Origin: Streptomyces kurssanovii | GTDB taxonomy: Bacteria > Actinomycetota > Actinomycetes > Streptomycetales > Streptomycetaceae | Assembly (NCBI RefSeq): GCF_014649695.1 | Contig: NZ_BMTN01000022.1 | Location: 62,001 to 126,000, forward strand | Length of the DNA stretch: 64,000 bases | Reading direction: 5' to 3' | In this document: piece after piece, positions 27,494 through 36,756 of the stretch | Layout: each line of letters begins with the position of its first letter | How positions within the stretch are numbered: position 1 is the first letter of the stretch | The notes under the pieces: model-generated | The model's database searches: none | Seen by the model: the letters and a program-made list of their open reading frames with translations, nothing else | Told to the model about the DNA's origin: nothing | Position numbers and translations under genes: made by a program

Positions 27494-28684
27494 TCACCGG
27501 GGCCGGAGACGGACCAGGGCCTCTTCCATGCCGATGTACAGGGCTCCGTCGGGTGTGACGGCGACGGCCCGGATCGCCGGGCCCGGGCGGAAGGTGACGA
27601 CGTCGCGCCTCCCCGGGCGGTGCAGTTCCGCCAGGCCGTCCGCCCAGGCGACCGCGAGGGCCGGTCCCTCCGGCGTCGGCCCCGTGTGCAGGGCGACGAC
27701 CGGCGAAGGCCGCTGCGACACGGTCGAGCCGTGGCCGCCGCCCGCGGGCGACCAGGCGCGGACTGCGCCGTCCGTGCCCCCGGTCCGCGCGGCGAGCGAG
27801 GGTGACGCGGTGGCCGCGAGAGCGGTGACACGTCCGGAGTGCAGGGCCGCCTGGTGGAGGCCGTCGGAGCCGAAGGCGTGCACCGAGCCCATGCGGTCGC
27901 CGACCAGCACGATGTCCGCCGCCGCGGCGAGGGCCGTGCCCGGATGGCGGGCGAGGGTGGCGGCGACGGCCTTCGTCAGCGCGGTCGCGGTGCCGCCGTG
28001 CCGGTGAAGCCGGCCGCGTTCGTCCAGGAGCAGGACCGTGTCCTCCCCCAGCACGGCGGCGGCCTTGACGCGGGTGGCCGTCGACTGCTGCCGGACACCG
28101 TCGGGAAGGACGCGCACCCCGCCGCCCGGATCGGCCACGACCGGCACCCCGCCCGGCAGGACGGTCAGGGCGGCGACCGGGCAGGGCCGGACCCGCTCCA
28201 GGTACCAGGGCGCGGCCGCGGCGGACCGGGCCAGTGCCTGCCGTACCCGCGGCTCCGCGTCCGCCGGCAGAGCGGTCTGCAGGACCAGGGCGCGACGGGC
28301 CGGCTCCTGGTCGCGGATCAGCGACTGGCCGGCCCTCAGCCAGGCACTGCGCAGGCCGCCGCAGTCGTCGTCGGCCGACTCGTAGGCGGCGGTCACCCGT
28401 ACGGGGTCGGCCGCACAGACCGCTTCCGCGTCGGCCGTGTCCACGGGCCCTTCGTCACCGGGCTTCCTGACCGGGGCCGGCTCGTCGGGAACTTCCACGG
28501 TCACCCGTACGTGCCCGAACTCGCGGAGCACGGCGGCCAGTTCCGCCACTTCGGCCGGATCCTGGCCCGCCCCGCCGAGCCGCACGGTGCGCGGCGGACC
28601 CGCCAGCAGCGCGGACAGCAGTTCGACGGGGGTGCCCGCCACGACGCCCAGCTGGTTCGCCACCGCCCACACCGTGCCGCGCAC
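27494..28684 (-). CDS. WD40-like repeat protein of unknown function
   Basis: 396 residues. The N terminus (TVWAVANQLGVVAGTPVELL, VRLGGAGQDPAEVAELAAVL) looks like a short alpha/beta domain. The C-terminal two thirds hold degenerate propeller blades ending in typical strands (VLVGDRMGSVHAFGSDGLHQ, GTDGAVRAWSPAGGGH, IRAVAVTPDGALYIGMEEAL). The GTG at 28684 is preceded by GAGGGG. No signal peptide or membrane helix. It is 30 bp downstream of the GntR gene on the same strand and could be co-transcribed. Confidence 0.72.
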   Translation of the reverse strand: MRGTVWAVANQLGVVAGTPVELLSALLAGPPRTVRLGGAGQDPAEVAELAAVLREFGHVRVTVEVPDEPAPVRKPGDEGPVDTADAEAVCAADPVRVTAAYESADDDCGGLRSAWLRAGQSLIRDQEPARRALVLQTALPADAEPRVRQALARSAAAAPWYLERVRPCPVAALTVLPGGVPVVADPGGGVRVLPDGVRQQSTATRVKAAAVLGEDTVLLLDERGRLHRHGGTATALTKAVAATLARHPGTALAAAADIVLVGDRMGSVHAFGSDGLHQAALHSGRVTALAATASPSLAARTGGTDGAVRAWSPAGGGHGSTVSQRPSPVVALHTGPTPEGPALAVAWADGLAELHRPGRRDVVTFRPGPAIRAVAVTPDGALYIGMEEALVRLRPR

Positions 28685-28714
28685 GTCGTCGTCCCCTCGG
28701 GTCCCGGGGCGCGC

Positions 28715-29476
28715 TCAGATGTCCGAGCCCGCGAAGTGCTCCCGCACCAGCGCCTGGACCACCGTGAGGTCCTGGGCCGCCAGCGCGTCCAGCAGCGCCG
28801 TGTGTTCTGCCGCGTCCGCGACCAGATCCGCGCGGCGGGTGGTGGGTGCGCCGCTGAGCGGCCACTGGGAACGCCGGTGGAGATCGTCAGCCACCGTCAG
28901 CAGTTGCTCGTTGCCCGCGAGGGCGAGGACCGCGCGGTGGAAGGCGCGGTCCGTCTCCGCGTAGCTCGCGCGGTCGCCGGTGGCGGCCGCGGCGGCCGTC
29001 GCCTCTGCCAGCGGGCGCAGCGCGCTCCAGCGGTCGGCCGGGACCGTGCGGGCCAATCGCAGCATGACCGGGACCTCGATCAGCGCGCGGACCTCCGCCA
29101 GCTCGGCCAGTTCGCGGGCCGTGCGCCGGGCGACGCGGAAACCACGGTTCGGCACGACCTCGACGGCGCCCTCCATGACCAGCTGCTGCATCGCCTCGCG
29201 CACCGGAGTCGCCGACACGCCGTAGCGCTCGCCGAGGACCGGCGCCGAGTAGACCTCACCGGGGACGAGATCGCCGTCGACCAGGGCCGTTCGCAGGGCG
29301 TCGAGGATCTGACCGCGGACCGAGTGACGCTGCACGGGACGGGGGGCCGGGGGCTCACTGTGGGTGTGCTCGCCGCGGGCCTGTTCCCGGGCGGCCCCCG
29401 GGCCGCCCTGCGCGGGCACGCGAACGGAGGCGTACGGCTGCGGAACGGCGAGGTCACGCGCTCTGGCCTGCTCCAC
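28715..29476 (-). CDS. GntR/FCD family transcriptional regulator
   Basis: 253 residues. A winged helix (VRGQILDALRTALVDGDLVP, VLGERYGVSATPVREAMQQL) is followed by an all-helical FCD ligand domain (LAELAEVRALIEVPVMLRLA, ETDRAFHRAVLALAGNEQLL, DAAEHTALLDALAAQDLTVV) containing the Asp/His residues that often bind a metal and an organic acid. The GTG at 29476 with GGAGGAGGA upstream was preferred to longer starts. It faces the iron-box-controlled FhuF-like gene. Confidence 0.9.
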   Translation of the reverse strand: MEQARARDLAVPQPYASVRVPAQGGPGAAREQARGEHTHSEPPAPRPVQRHSVRGQILDALRTALVDGDLVPGEVYSAPVLGERYGVSATPVREAMQQLVMEGAVEVVPNRGFRVARRTARELAELAEVRALIEVPVMLRLARTVPADRWSALRPLAEATAAAAATGDRASYAETDRAFHRAVLALAGNEQLLTVADDLHRRSQWPLSGAPTTRRADLVADAAEHTALLDALAAQDLTVVQALVREHFAGSDI

Positions 29477-29578
29477 CCGGTCCTCCTCCGGCAGTCCGCC
29501 CGGCCCGGCTCGCGGATGCGGGGCCCTGAGTGCACGATAGGCGGCCGGGGCCACAGTTCAAACATCGAGATCATCGGG

Positions 29579-29597
29579 TAAGGTAAGGCTTACCTGC
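29579..29597 (+). promoter_or_regulatory. iron box (DmdR/IdeR-type operator)
   Basis: TAAGGTAAGGCTTACCTGC contains a perfect 7+1+7 palindrome, AGGTAAG-G-CTTACCT (29581-29595), matching the TTAGGTTAGGCTNACCTAA-type box of DtxR-family regulators. It sits 31 bp before the ATG of the FhuF-like gene and so predicts repression by iron. Confidence 0.85.
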
Positions 29598-29625
29598 TAA
29601 CGATCGCGATTCGGTGGTCCCCAGC

Positions 29626-30471
29626 ATGACCGTTCCTGCACTGATGCCCGGCCTCACCTCCCCCGTGACGGACGCCTACGCGCGCCTCGCCGAGGTCTTT
29701 CCCGGGCTGCGCGTGAAGGAGCTGACGGACGAGGGACGCGCGCCCGACGGCGCCGGCTGGGTCCGGGCGGCCGACCTGGCGGCAGGCGGCGCTCCGCTCG
29801 ACGCCTTCCTCGCCTGGGACAACGCCCAGGTGCTCCGGGACTACGGACAGCAGGCCCGTCCCGACGTCGTCGCGAGCTTCGGCCTGCACCGCTACGCCTG
29901 GCCCGCCTGCCTCCTGGTCACCGTCCCCTGGTTCCTGGTGCGCAGGGTGCCGCGGGTCCCGGTCGAGGACGTCGCCTTCCAGCGTGCGCTGGGTCACATG
30001 ACGGTACGGATCAGGGAATTCGCCTGCCTGCCGGACGACCCCGCCGCGAACCTGCCCGGCGCCCGCGTCGTACCGGACGAAGAAGCGCTGCGTGAGGAGG
30101 TCCGCGCGGCCGTCGCCGAGCACATCGGACCGGTCCTCGACGGCTTCGGAGCCCGAATGCGCCGCGGCAAGCGCGCCCTGTGGGGGATGGCGACCGACGA
30201 GATCGTCGAGGGCCTGTGGTACGTCGCCCACCTCCTCGGTGAGGAGCAGCGCGCGGTGGCCGAGCTCCAGCAGCTGCTGCCGGGCGCGACCAAGCCGTAC
30301 GTGGGCACCGCCGGGTTCCGTGAGCTGACCGGTCCGAACGGCGAAGCGCTGCCGACCCGCGACCGGGCCAGTTGCTGCCTGTTCTACACGCTGCGGCCGG
30401 AGGACACCTGTGTCACCTGCCCGCGCACCTGCGACGCCGACCGGGTCGCACGCCTTCAACAGACCTCGTGA
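29626..30471 (+). CDS. FhuF-like (2Fe-2S) ferric-siderophore reductase family protein
   Basis: 281 residues. The C terminus carries CCLFYTLRPEDTCVTCPRTC, the C-C-x10-C-x2-C pattern that ligates the [2Fe-2S] cluster of FhuF-type ferric-siderophore reductases. Upstream is a helical domain (ASFGLHRYAWPACLLVTVPW, ALWGMATDEIVEGLWYVAHL). FhuF proteins release iron by reducing Fe(III)-siderophores in the cytoplasm. The ATG at 29626 gives the compact protein; a GTG at 29614 is possible. The upstream iron box supports the assignment. Confidence 0.88.
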   Translation: MTVPALMPGLTSPVTDAYARLAEVFPGLRVKELTDEGRAPDGAGWVRAADLAAGGAPLDAFLAWDNAQVLRDYGQQARPDVVASFGLHRYAWPACLLVTVPWFLVRRVPRVPVEDVAFQRALGHMTVRIREFACLPDDPAANLPGARVVPDEEALREEVRAAVAEHIGPVLDGFGARMRRGKRALWGMATDEIVEGLWYVAHLLGEEQRAVAELQQLLPGATKPYVGTAGFRELTGPNGEALPTRDRASCCLFYTLRPEDTCVTCPRTCDADRVARLQQTS

Positions 30472-30666
30472 TTCCACGCCACCTTTTCGAGTGGCATGAA
30501 TTCGAACGCAACTCTCGCTGTTCAGGCGTCAGTTCGAGCAGATCGCACCTATTCGCGTACCGGACGGCCCCGTTGGCGTTCTCTTGCTCGGAAAGCCCCT
30601 GGGTGTCCCCCGCGTTCGGCAATATGGCGGCCGAAACGCCCTACCGCGATGCAAGGGACACCGCAC

Positions 30667-31737
30667 ATGAGACTGACCGACATATCGCTGGACTGGCTGC
30701 TTCCGGGCGCCGTGATGATCCTGGGAGTCCTGGCGGCGGTGGCGGTGCTCGCGCGCGGCAAGCGCGCCGGTGACAAGGCCGCGGCCGATGACTCGTGGGA
30801 GCGCAGCGAGGAGCGCCGCAGGCGCAAGGAGGCCGTCTACGGAACCGCCTCGTACGTACTCCTCTTCTGCTGCGCCGCCGTCGCGGCGGCACTCTCCTTC
30901 CACGGACTGGTGGGCTTCGGCCGGCAGAACCTGAACCTGACCGGCGGCTGGGAGTACCTGGTGCCGTTCGGCCTCGACGGGGCGGCCATGTTCTGCTCCG
31001 TCCTCGCCGTGCGGGAGGCCAGCCACGGTGACGCCGCCCTCGGCTCCCGGCTCCTGGTGTGGACGTTCGCGGGCGCGGCGGCCTGGTTCAACTGGGTGCA
31101 CGCGCCCAGGGGCCTCGACCACGCGGGCGCACCGCAGTTCTTCGCGGGCATGTCGCTGTCCGCCGCCGTCCTGTTCGACCGGGCACTGAAGCAGACCCGC
31201 CGGGCGGCGCTGCGTGAACAGGGACTGGTGCCCCGGCCGCTGCCGCAGATCCGGATCGTACGGTGGCTGCGGGCGCCCAGGGAGACCTTCGCGGCCTGGT
31301 CGCTGATGCTCCTCGAGGGCGTGCGGACCCTGGACGAGGCGGTCGACGAGGTGCGCGAGGACCGGCGGCAGAAGCAGCAGAACCGGATGCGCCGCCGCGA
31401 CCGGGAGAAGCTGGAGCGCGCCCAGATCAGGGCCCTCAACCGGCAGCACCGCAACTGGGGGCTGGGCCGGGCGGTCCGAGGGTCGCAACTGCCCGCCCTC
31501 GGACCGGCCACGGGCGCCTCCCAGCAGCCGGGGAACTCGTCCTCGTCCGTCGTGGAGCCCGTCATAGCGGAGCCCGGACAACTGCCCGTGCGGACCCGGC
31601 CGTCGCTCCAGGCCCTGAAGCCGGCCGGTCCCGAACCGGTCACGGTCGACCTCACGGCCGAGGACGACACCCAGGCCCTGCCGCGTCTCGACTCCCTGGA
31701 GCGCAAACTCAAGTACCTGGAGCAGCAGTTCGGCTGA
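30667..31737 (+). CDS. DUF2637 membrane protein (SpdB-like)
   Basis: 356 residues with an N-terminal anchor (LLPGAVMILGVLAAVAVLAR) and about four membrane helices within a DUF2637 domain (VYGTASYVLLFCCAAVAAAL, LVPFGLDGAAMFCSVLAVRE, LVWTFAGAAAWFNWVHAPRG, GMSLSAAVLFDRALKQTRR). A charged tail ends in a short coiled coil (LDSLERKLKYLEQQFG). DUF2637 proteins are restricted to actinomycetes and include spread proteins of plasmids, though chromosomal copies are common. AAGGGA lies 8 nt before the ATG at 30667. Role unknown. Confidence 0.82.
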   Translation: MRLTDISLDWLLPGAVMILGVLAAVAVLARGKRAGDKAAADDSWERSEERRRRKEAVYGTASYVLLFCCAAVAAALSFHGLVGFGRQNLNLTGGWEYLVPFGLDGAAMFCSVLAVREASHGDAALGSRLLVWTFAGAAAWFNWVHAPRGLDHAGAPQFFAGMSLSAAVLFDRALKQTRRAALREQGLVPRPLPQIRIVRWLRAPRETFAAWSLMLLEGVRTLDEAVDEVREDRRQKQQNRMRRRDREKLERAQIRALNRQHRNWGLGRAVRGSQLPALGPATGASQQPGNSSSSVVEPVIAEPGQLPVRTRPSLQALKPAGPEPVTVDLTAEDDTQALPRLDSLERKLKYLEQQFG

Positions 31738-31824
31738 CCGGCGCCGGACGCGGGAGCGGCCCACGGCGGACCGGCAGGGCCCCTGGCAGGCGCTCGGCCG
31801 GGGGCTCCCACGGGAGCCGCCGGT

Positions 31825-31851
31825 CAGCGGCCTCTGGCCCAGGGGCCGCTG
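31825..31851. terminator. bidirectional terminator hairpin
   Basis: CAGCGGCC (31825-31832) and GGCCGCTG (31844-31851) form an 8-bp stem between the convergent DUF2637 and anti-sigma-like genes. No U-tract, as usual in high-GC actinomycetes. Confidence 0.65.
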
Positions 31852-31852
31852 G

Positions 31853-32284
31853 TCAGGCCGCCCCCGCGTGCAGCTCGAACCAGATCACCTTGCCCACCCC
31901 TTGGGCCGTACGCACGCCCCACGCGTCGGCCAGGCGCTCCACCAGGACCAGTCCCCTGCCGCCCGTACCGAGGTCGGCGTTCGGTATGTCCCGCACGGGC
32001 AGTCCTGCCATGAAGTCCTGGACCTCCACATGGAGTCGCGCGTCCTCGACGGTGGCCGTCACCACCGCTCCGTGGTCCGTGTGGATCAGGGCGTTGGTCA
32101 CCAGCTCGCTGGCGAGCAGCTCGGCCACGTCGGCCGCGTCCGCCGCGCCGTCCTCCGCCCGCTCCGGCCACTTGCCCAGCAGGTCGCGTAACGCATGCCG
32201 CACTTCGGGCACGGCCGTGAGATCGCCGTTGCCCAGCCTGCGATGCAACCGGCCCCGCACCGCGCCCCCGTGACGTCCAGTCAT
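31853..32284 (-). CDS. anti-sigma-factor-like histidine-kinase-type ATPase
   Basis: 143-residue GHKL ATPase of the RsbW/SpoIIAB type abundant in Streptomyces. The N-box is LLASELVTNALIHTDHGAVV and the G-box DLGTGGRGLVLVERLADAWG. There is no transmembrane or sensor part. Such proteins bind a partner sigma factor or anti-anti-sigma factor and phosphorylate the latter. GGGGGA precedes the ATG at 32284. No partner is encoded next to it. Confidence 0.88.
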   Translation of the reverse strand: MTGRHGGAVRGRLHRRLGNGDLTAVPEVRHALRDLLGKWPERAEDGAADAADVAELLASELVTNALIHTDHGAVVTATVEDARLHVEVQDFMAGLPVRDIPNADLGTGGRGLVLVERLADAWGVRTAQGVGKVIWFELHAGAA

Positions 32285-32598
32285 CTTCCCCCACCCACAT
32301 CGGAACGAGTTTCGGCTTCGTAGCGTCACCGGATGCATGCCCCGCCCGGAGGACACCACTCATGCCGATTTCGTCAGTTCCCCGGCGCAGCGCCGATGTA
32401 CGGGGCCGCGCACCGCCGTCAGGGCGGTCGCCGCGAGGCGTTCACATGCCCGGTGAGCGGCACGGACGCCGCGCCCGCCGGTCCGCCGGCCGGCGACGAC
32501 ATCCCGATGGCCGGATACGCGCGCTCCACCGGTTCTCGTCCCGGCGACCGGCCGCGCTGGACGGGCGCTTGTCCCGGGCCGTCGGCAGCCTTGCGCGG
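32285..32598. other. 314-bp intergenic region without a recognisable gene
   Basis: The region lies between the upstream side of the anti-sigma-like gene and the 3' end of poxB. Open frames here are shadows without ribosome sites. A CGCCGTCAGGGCGG element (about 32413-32426) could be part of a weak hairpin. I see nothing else. Confidence 0.5.
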
Positions 32599-34341
32599 TC
32601 AGGGCCTCGGCACGTTCCGCAGGTTCGAGCGGGCCATCTGCACCATCCTGCCCACCCCGCCGTCCAGCACGATCTTGCTGGCCGACAGGGCGAAACCGGT
32701 CACCATCTCGGCGCTGATCTTCGGCGGGATGGACAGCGCGTTCGGGTCGGTGACGATGTCGACCAGCGCCGGGCCCTTGTGCTTGAAGGCGTCCTTGAGC
32801 GCGCCCGCGAGCTGCTTGGGCTTCTCCACCCGTACCCCGTAGGCGCCGGCCGCGCGGGCGACCGCCGCGAAGTCCGGGTTGCGGTAGGCGGTGCCGAAGG
32901 ACGGCAGGCCCGCGACCAGCATCTCCAACTCCACCATCGACAGCGACGAGTTGTTGAACAGTACGATCTTCACCGGCAGGTCGTACTGGACCAGGGTGAG
33001 GAAGTCGCCCATCAGCATGGTGAACCCGCCGTCGCCCGACATGGAGACGACCTGCCGGTTCCGGTCGACGAACTGGGCGCCGATGGCCTGCGGCAGGGCG
33101 TTCGCCATCGAGCCATGGCTGAACGAACCGATGATCCGGCGGCGGCCGTTGGGTGAGATGTAGCGGGCGGCCCATACGTTGCACATGCCGGTGTCCACGG
33201 TGAACACGGCGTCGTCGTCGGCCAGTTCGTCGAGGACGGCGGCGACGTACTCGGGATGGACGGGGACGTGCTTGTCGACCTTGCGGGTGTAGGCCTTGAC
33301 CACGCCCTCGAGGGCATCGGCGTGCTTCTTCAGCATCTTGTCCAGGAACCGGCGGTTCGTCTTGGCCCGCACCTTGGGGGTGAGGCAGCGCAGGGTCTCG
33401 CGCACGTCGCCCCACACGGCGAGGTCCAGCTTGGAGCGGCGGCCGAGATGCTCCGGCCTGACATCGACCTGTGCGATCTTGACGTCGTCCGGGAGGAAGG
33501 CGTTGTACGGGAAGTCCGTGCCGAGCAGGAGGAGCAGATCGCACTCGTGGGTGGCCTCGTACGCGGCGCCGTAACCGAGCAGGCCGCTCATGCCCACGTC
33601 GTAGGGGTTGTCGTACTGGATCCACTCCTTGCCGCGGAGCGCATGACCGACGGGCGACTTGATGCGCTCCGCGAACTGCATGACCTCGGCGTGCGCGCCC
33701 GCCGTGCCGCTTCCGCAGAAGAGCGTGACACGCTCCGCGTCGTCGATCATCCGGACCAGCTGGTCGATCTCCGCGTCGCCGGGGCGGGCGGTGGGGCGGG
33801 TCGTGACCAGGGCGTGCTCGATCGACTTCTCGGGCGCCGGGCGGTCCGCGATGTCGCCCGGCAGCGACACCACGCTCACCCCGCCGCGGCCGACGGCGTG
33901 CTGGATCGCCGTCTGCAGCAGCCGGGGCATCTGCTGCGGGCTGGAGATCAGCTCGCTGTAGTGGCTGCATTCCCGGAACAGCTGGTCAGGATGGGTCTCC
34001 TGGAAATAGCCGAGGCCGATCTCGCTGGAGGGAATGTGCGAGGCGAGGGCGAGGACGGGCGCCATGGAGCGGTGTGCGTCGTACAGGCCGTTGATGAGGT
34101 GCAGGTTGCCGGGCCCGCAGGAACCGGCGCAGGCGGCCAGCCTGCCGGTGATCTGGGCCTCCGCGCCGGCCGCGAACGCCGCGGCCTCCTCGTGTCTGAC
34201 CTGGATCCAGTCGATGCCCGCGGTGCGGCGGACGGCGTCGACGACGGGGTTGAGGCTGTCGCCGACGACGCCGTAGAGCCGCTGGACTCCGGCGCGGACG
34301 AGGATGTCGACGAACTGCTCCGCCACGTTCTTCCTGGCCAT
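32599..34341 (-). CDS. poxB: thiamine diphosphate-dependent pyruvate dehydrogenase/oxidase (PoxB type)
   Basis: 580 residues with the three-domain ThDP fold. The N-terminal PYR domain has the catalytic Glu in VRHEEAAAFAAGAEAQITGR. The middle domain has RVTLFCGSGTAGAHAEVMQF. The C-terminal PP domain carries the GDG-x-NN ThDP/Mg motif (SMSGDGGFTMLMGDFLTL through LFNNSSLSMVELE). It decarboxylates pyruvate to acetate and CO2, passing electrons to quinone in PoxB or to oxygen in pyruvate oxidases. The family's membrane-binding C-terminal helix is not obvious here, so the acceptor is uncertain. Confidence 0.88.
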   Translation of the reverse strand: MARKNVAEQFVDILVRAGVQRLYGVVGDSLNPVVDAVRRTAGIDWIQVRHEEAAAFAAGAEAQITGRLAACAGSCGPGNLHLINGLYDAHRSMAPVLALASHIPSSEIGLGYFQETHPDQLFRECSHYSELISSPQQMPRLLQTAIQHAVGRGGVSVVSLPGDIADRPAPEKSIEHALVTTRPTARPGDAEIDQLVRMIDDAERVTLFCGSGTAGAHAEVMQFAERIKSPVGHALRGKEWIQYDNPYDVGMSGLLGYGAAYEATHECDLLLLLGTDFPYNAFLPDDVKIAQVDVRPEHLGRRSKLDLAVWGDVRETLRCLTPKVRAKTNRRFLDKMLKKHADALEGVVKAYTRKVDKHVPVHPEYVAAVLDELADDDAVFTVDTGMCNVWAARYISPNGRRRIIGSFSHGSMANALPQAIGAQFVDRNRQVVSMSGDGGFTMLMGDFLTLVQYDLPVKIVLFNNSSLSMVELEMLVAGLPSFGTAYRNPDFAAVARAAGAYGVRVEKPKQLAGALKDAFKHKGPALVDIVTDPNALSIPPKISAEMVTGFALSASKIVLDGGVGRMVQMARSNLRNVPRP

Positions 34342-34477
34342 GGGGTGCGCGCCCTTTCTCCGTGGAGGTCCCGGACGTCTGCGGGACGTCCGCCCGGGCC
34401 CCTCCCGTACGTCGGGGCCCGCCGCTCCATCAACCCATGGCCGGGCCGGTCGCGCCCGTGCGGTTACGCCTGCGCGG

Positions 34478-36622
34478 TCATGCCTCCCACACGGCCACCG
34501 CCGTCCGGTCGTCGGCGTAGCCCTTCACCCTGAGCTGTGTATCGGCGAGGAACTGCGCCATCCCGGGCGGCTCAGGACCGCGCCAGCGCTCGGCGAGCTC
34601 CTTCGCGAGCGCCGCCTCGCCGCGCACCGGGGCCGCGAGGCCCGGGCTGCACAGCAGCAGCGTGTCACCCGGGCGGGCCACCGACGCGCGGAAGCGGAAC
34701 GGCTCGGCCACCGGGGGCGGCGGGGCCTCGATGTACGGCGCCGGACCCGTGGGGATGCCGAGGTCCATGGTGAGCCGGTCACCGTCGGGCGTGGCCTCCG
34801 GCACGGCGGACCCGAAACCGACGACGGGTGCGCCGGTGACGTCGGCCCGGTCGGGTACGGGCGGCTCGAGATCCTGCCAGGCGCCGTCACGCAGCCGGAA
34901 CAGTCCCCCGGCGCCGACGCCGAAGAAGACACGGGTGCGGCAGGCGGGATCGGCGGAGAGCAGCAGACACCGCAGCCCCGCCGTGTACGCCTCCGGCTCC
35001 ACACCGAGCTCGGCGGCGCGGGCGCGGAGCCTGCCCAGGCTGCGGTCGGTGAGCCGGTGCAGCCCGGACTTGAGGTCCCCGCGCCGGCCGGCCCTTATGT
35101 CCTCGGCCAGCCGGGCGTGACTGCGGCCGACGGCACGTCCGATCCACCGGCAGGCGTCGGCGGCGGCGAGATGCGCGGTGTCCGACCCGCGGATCCCTCC
35201 GGCGACGGCGACGAGCACCAGCGCGGCGTGCCCGGTGCCGAACCGGGCCGTGAGCAGGGCGTCGCGGCGCGGCTCGCCGCGGAAACGCGCGGAGTCGCCC
35301 CGCAGGGAGGCGGCCCGCAGCGTGTACGTGCCGTACCTGGCGCCGTCGAGCACCGTGTCGGCGACAAGCCGGTCCAGTGCGTCCGCCTCGGCGGCGGGCA
35401 GCGCGGTCGGCTCCGCGTCGTAGGTGGGCGGCCCGTCGCCGACGACACCGCCGCGCGGCGCCTGCGCGGGCACGACCACCCGCGGCGCCGCCGCGGACCC
35501 GGGTGCGTCGCCCCCGGGCGACGCGGGCGGTGAACCCGCCGGATTCCCGCCCCCGGCGGAGGCCGGGCGGCGTGGCGGCGCCCCGCCCTCCCGGGACGGC
35601 GGACCGCCGTCGGCGCGGGCCGCGGGCGCGGCACCTCCACGCGGACCGCTCCCGGCGACCGCCGACGCCTGCGCCGGCCCGTCCGCGCGGGACGAGTCCG
35701 GCCGGGGCGGCGCGTCGGCGCCCGTGCCACCCGCAGGGGACGGCGGGCCTCCGGCGGAACGGTCCCCGCCGGCGGAACCGGACGCCCCCGGCGCACCGTC
35801 ACGCGGATCGCTCCCGGCGGCCGCCGTCGCCGGCCCGTCCGGCCGCGGCGGCGCGCCGATACCGCTGCCTTCCGCGCGGGACGATTCCGGCGGCGCACCG
35901 TCACGCGGATCGCCACGCACGGCCGACTGCGGCTGCCCCACCCCGGCCGGCCGGGGTGGGGGATCCGTGGGCGGGTGCCGGGGCGGGGTGAGCGGCGGGT
36001 TCGTGGGCGGGAGCTGGGCCGGCGGGGCGGCGGCGGCCGATGCGCGCGGGTCTTCACCGGCCGGCGCGGCACCGGGGCCGGAGCCGGAGCCGGGCAGTCG
36101 CGTCGCCGGGGCGGGCGGCTCGTGGCGGACAGGCGGCACGAAGCCGCCGTCCGTGGCTGCGGCAGCCGCGCCCGGCGGCTCGTCACGCACAGAGCCGTCG
36201 TCAGGCCGCCGCGGAGCCTCGGCAGTAGGCGCAGGAGCCTCGCCGGGTAAGCGCGTCGCCGGGGCGGGCGGCGGGAGAGCCGCCGCCTGCGAGTCCCCGA
36301 TGGCGGGTCCGCGCGTCGCGGGAGACGGCGGATCGCCCGCCGGGCGGGCGGGGACCGAAGGGGCCCGCGCCGGGTCGTCGGCCGTGGGGCCCTCGCCAAG
36401 GACGCCCCGTTCCCCGACGCGCCCCGCGGGCGGTGGCGGTGGGCGGTCCCACCAGGCGTGCGGGCGGGTGGTCACCGTGCCCGACGCCGAGTCGAAGCGG
36501 TCGTCCAGAGAATCGGCGGACTCGGTCGGGCGGCCGGTGTCCGGGGCGGAGTCGTCGTACAGCCGGCTCCACCAGTCGTCCTCGGTGGTAGGCCTGTTGG
36601 GCCTGTCCCCCTGCTCACTCAT
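34478..36622 (-). CDS. PP2C-family phosphatase with long disordered N-terminal region
   Basis: 714 residues. Residues ~1-400 are low-complexity, dominated by Pro, Ala, Gly, Ser and Asp/Arg (RPPPPPAGRVGER, GGPPSPAGGTGADAPPRPD), with no fold visible. The C-terminal ~290 residues form a PP2C-like phosphatase: GARYGTYTLRAASLRGDSAR, TGHAALVLVAVAGGIRGSDT, LLLSADPACRTRVFFGVGAG and RPGDTLLLCSPGLAAPVRGE. Some canonical metal Asp positions (usually D-G-hxG) are replaced, so catalytic activity is not assured. The start MSEQGDRPNRPTTEDDWW is a family-typical opening. It may act on a Ser/Thr-kinase pathway. Confidence 0.8.
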   Translation of the reverse strand: MSEQGDRPNRPTTEDDWWSRLYDDSAPDTGRPTESADSLDDRFDSASGTVTTRPHAWWDRPPPPPAGRVGERGVLGEGPTADDPARAPSVPARPAGDPPSPATRGPAIGDSQAAALPPPAPATRLPGEAPAPTAEAPRRPDDGSVRDEPPGAAAAATDGGFVPPVRHEPPAPATRLPGSGSGPGAAPAGEDPRASAAAAPPAQLPPTNPPLTPPRHPPTDPPPRPAGVGQPQSAVRGDPRDGAPPESSRAEGSGIGAPPRPDGPATAAAGSDPRDGAPGASGSAGGDRSAGGPPSPAGGTGADAPPRPDSSRADGPAQASAVAGSGPRGGAAPAARADGGPPSREGGAPPRRPASAGGGNPAGSPPASPGGDAPGSAAAPRVVVPAQAPRGGVVGDGPPTYDAEPTALPAAEADALDRLVADTVLDGARYGTYTLRAASLRGDSARFRGEPRRDALLTARFGTGHAALVLVAVAGGIRGSDTAHLAAADACRWIGRAVGRSHARLAEDIRAGRRGDLKSGLHRLTDRSLGRLRARAAELGVEPEAYTAGLRCLLLSADPACRTRVFFGVGAGGLFRLRDGAWQDLEPPVPDRADVTGAPVVGFGSAVPEATPDGDRLTMDLGIPTGPAPYIEAPPPPVAEPFRFRASVARPGDTLLLCSPGLAAPVRGEAALAKELAERWRGPEPPGMAQFLADTQLRVKGYADDRTAVAVWEA

Positions 36623-36756
36623 GCCCCTATTGTCGACCGCACTCAGGGCCAGAAAACGGGCATTGACGAAAAGACACCCGCCAAAGGTCCGCCGGGCGGC
36701 CCAACCCCCACGGGAAGGACGCCCGGCGGACCGGTCGTGATCGGCACGTCTGCGCG

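Noticed and set aside
27839-29581. 580-codon plus-strand frame over WD40 and GntR genes
   Set aside because: Arg/Gly/His-rich shadow of two supported minus-strand genes.
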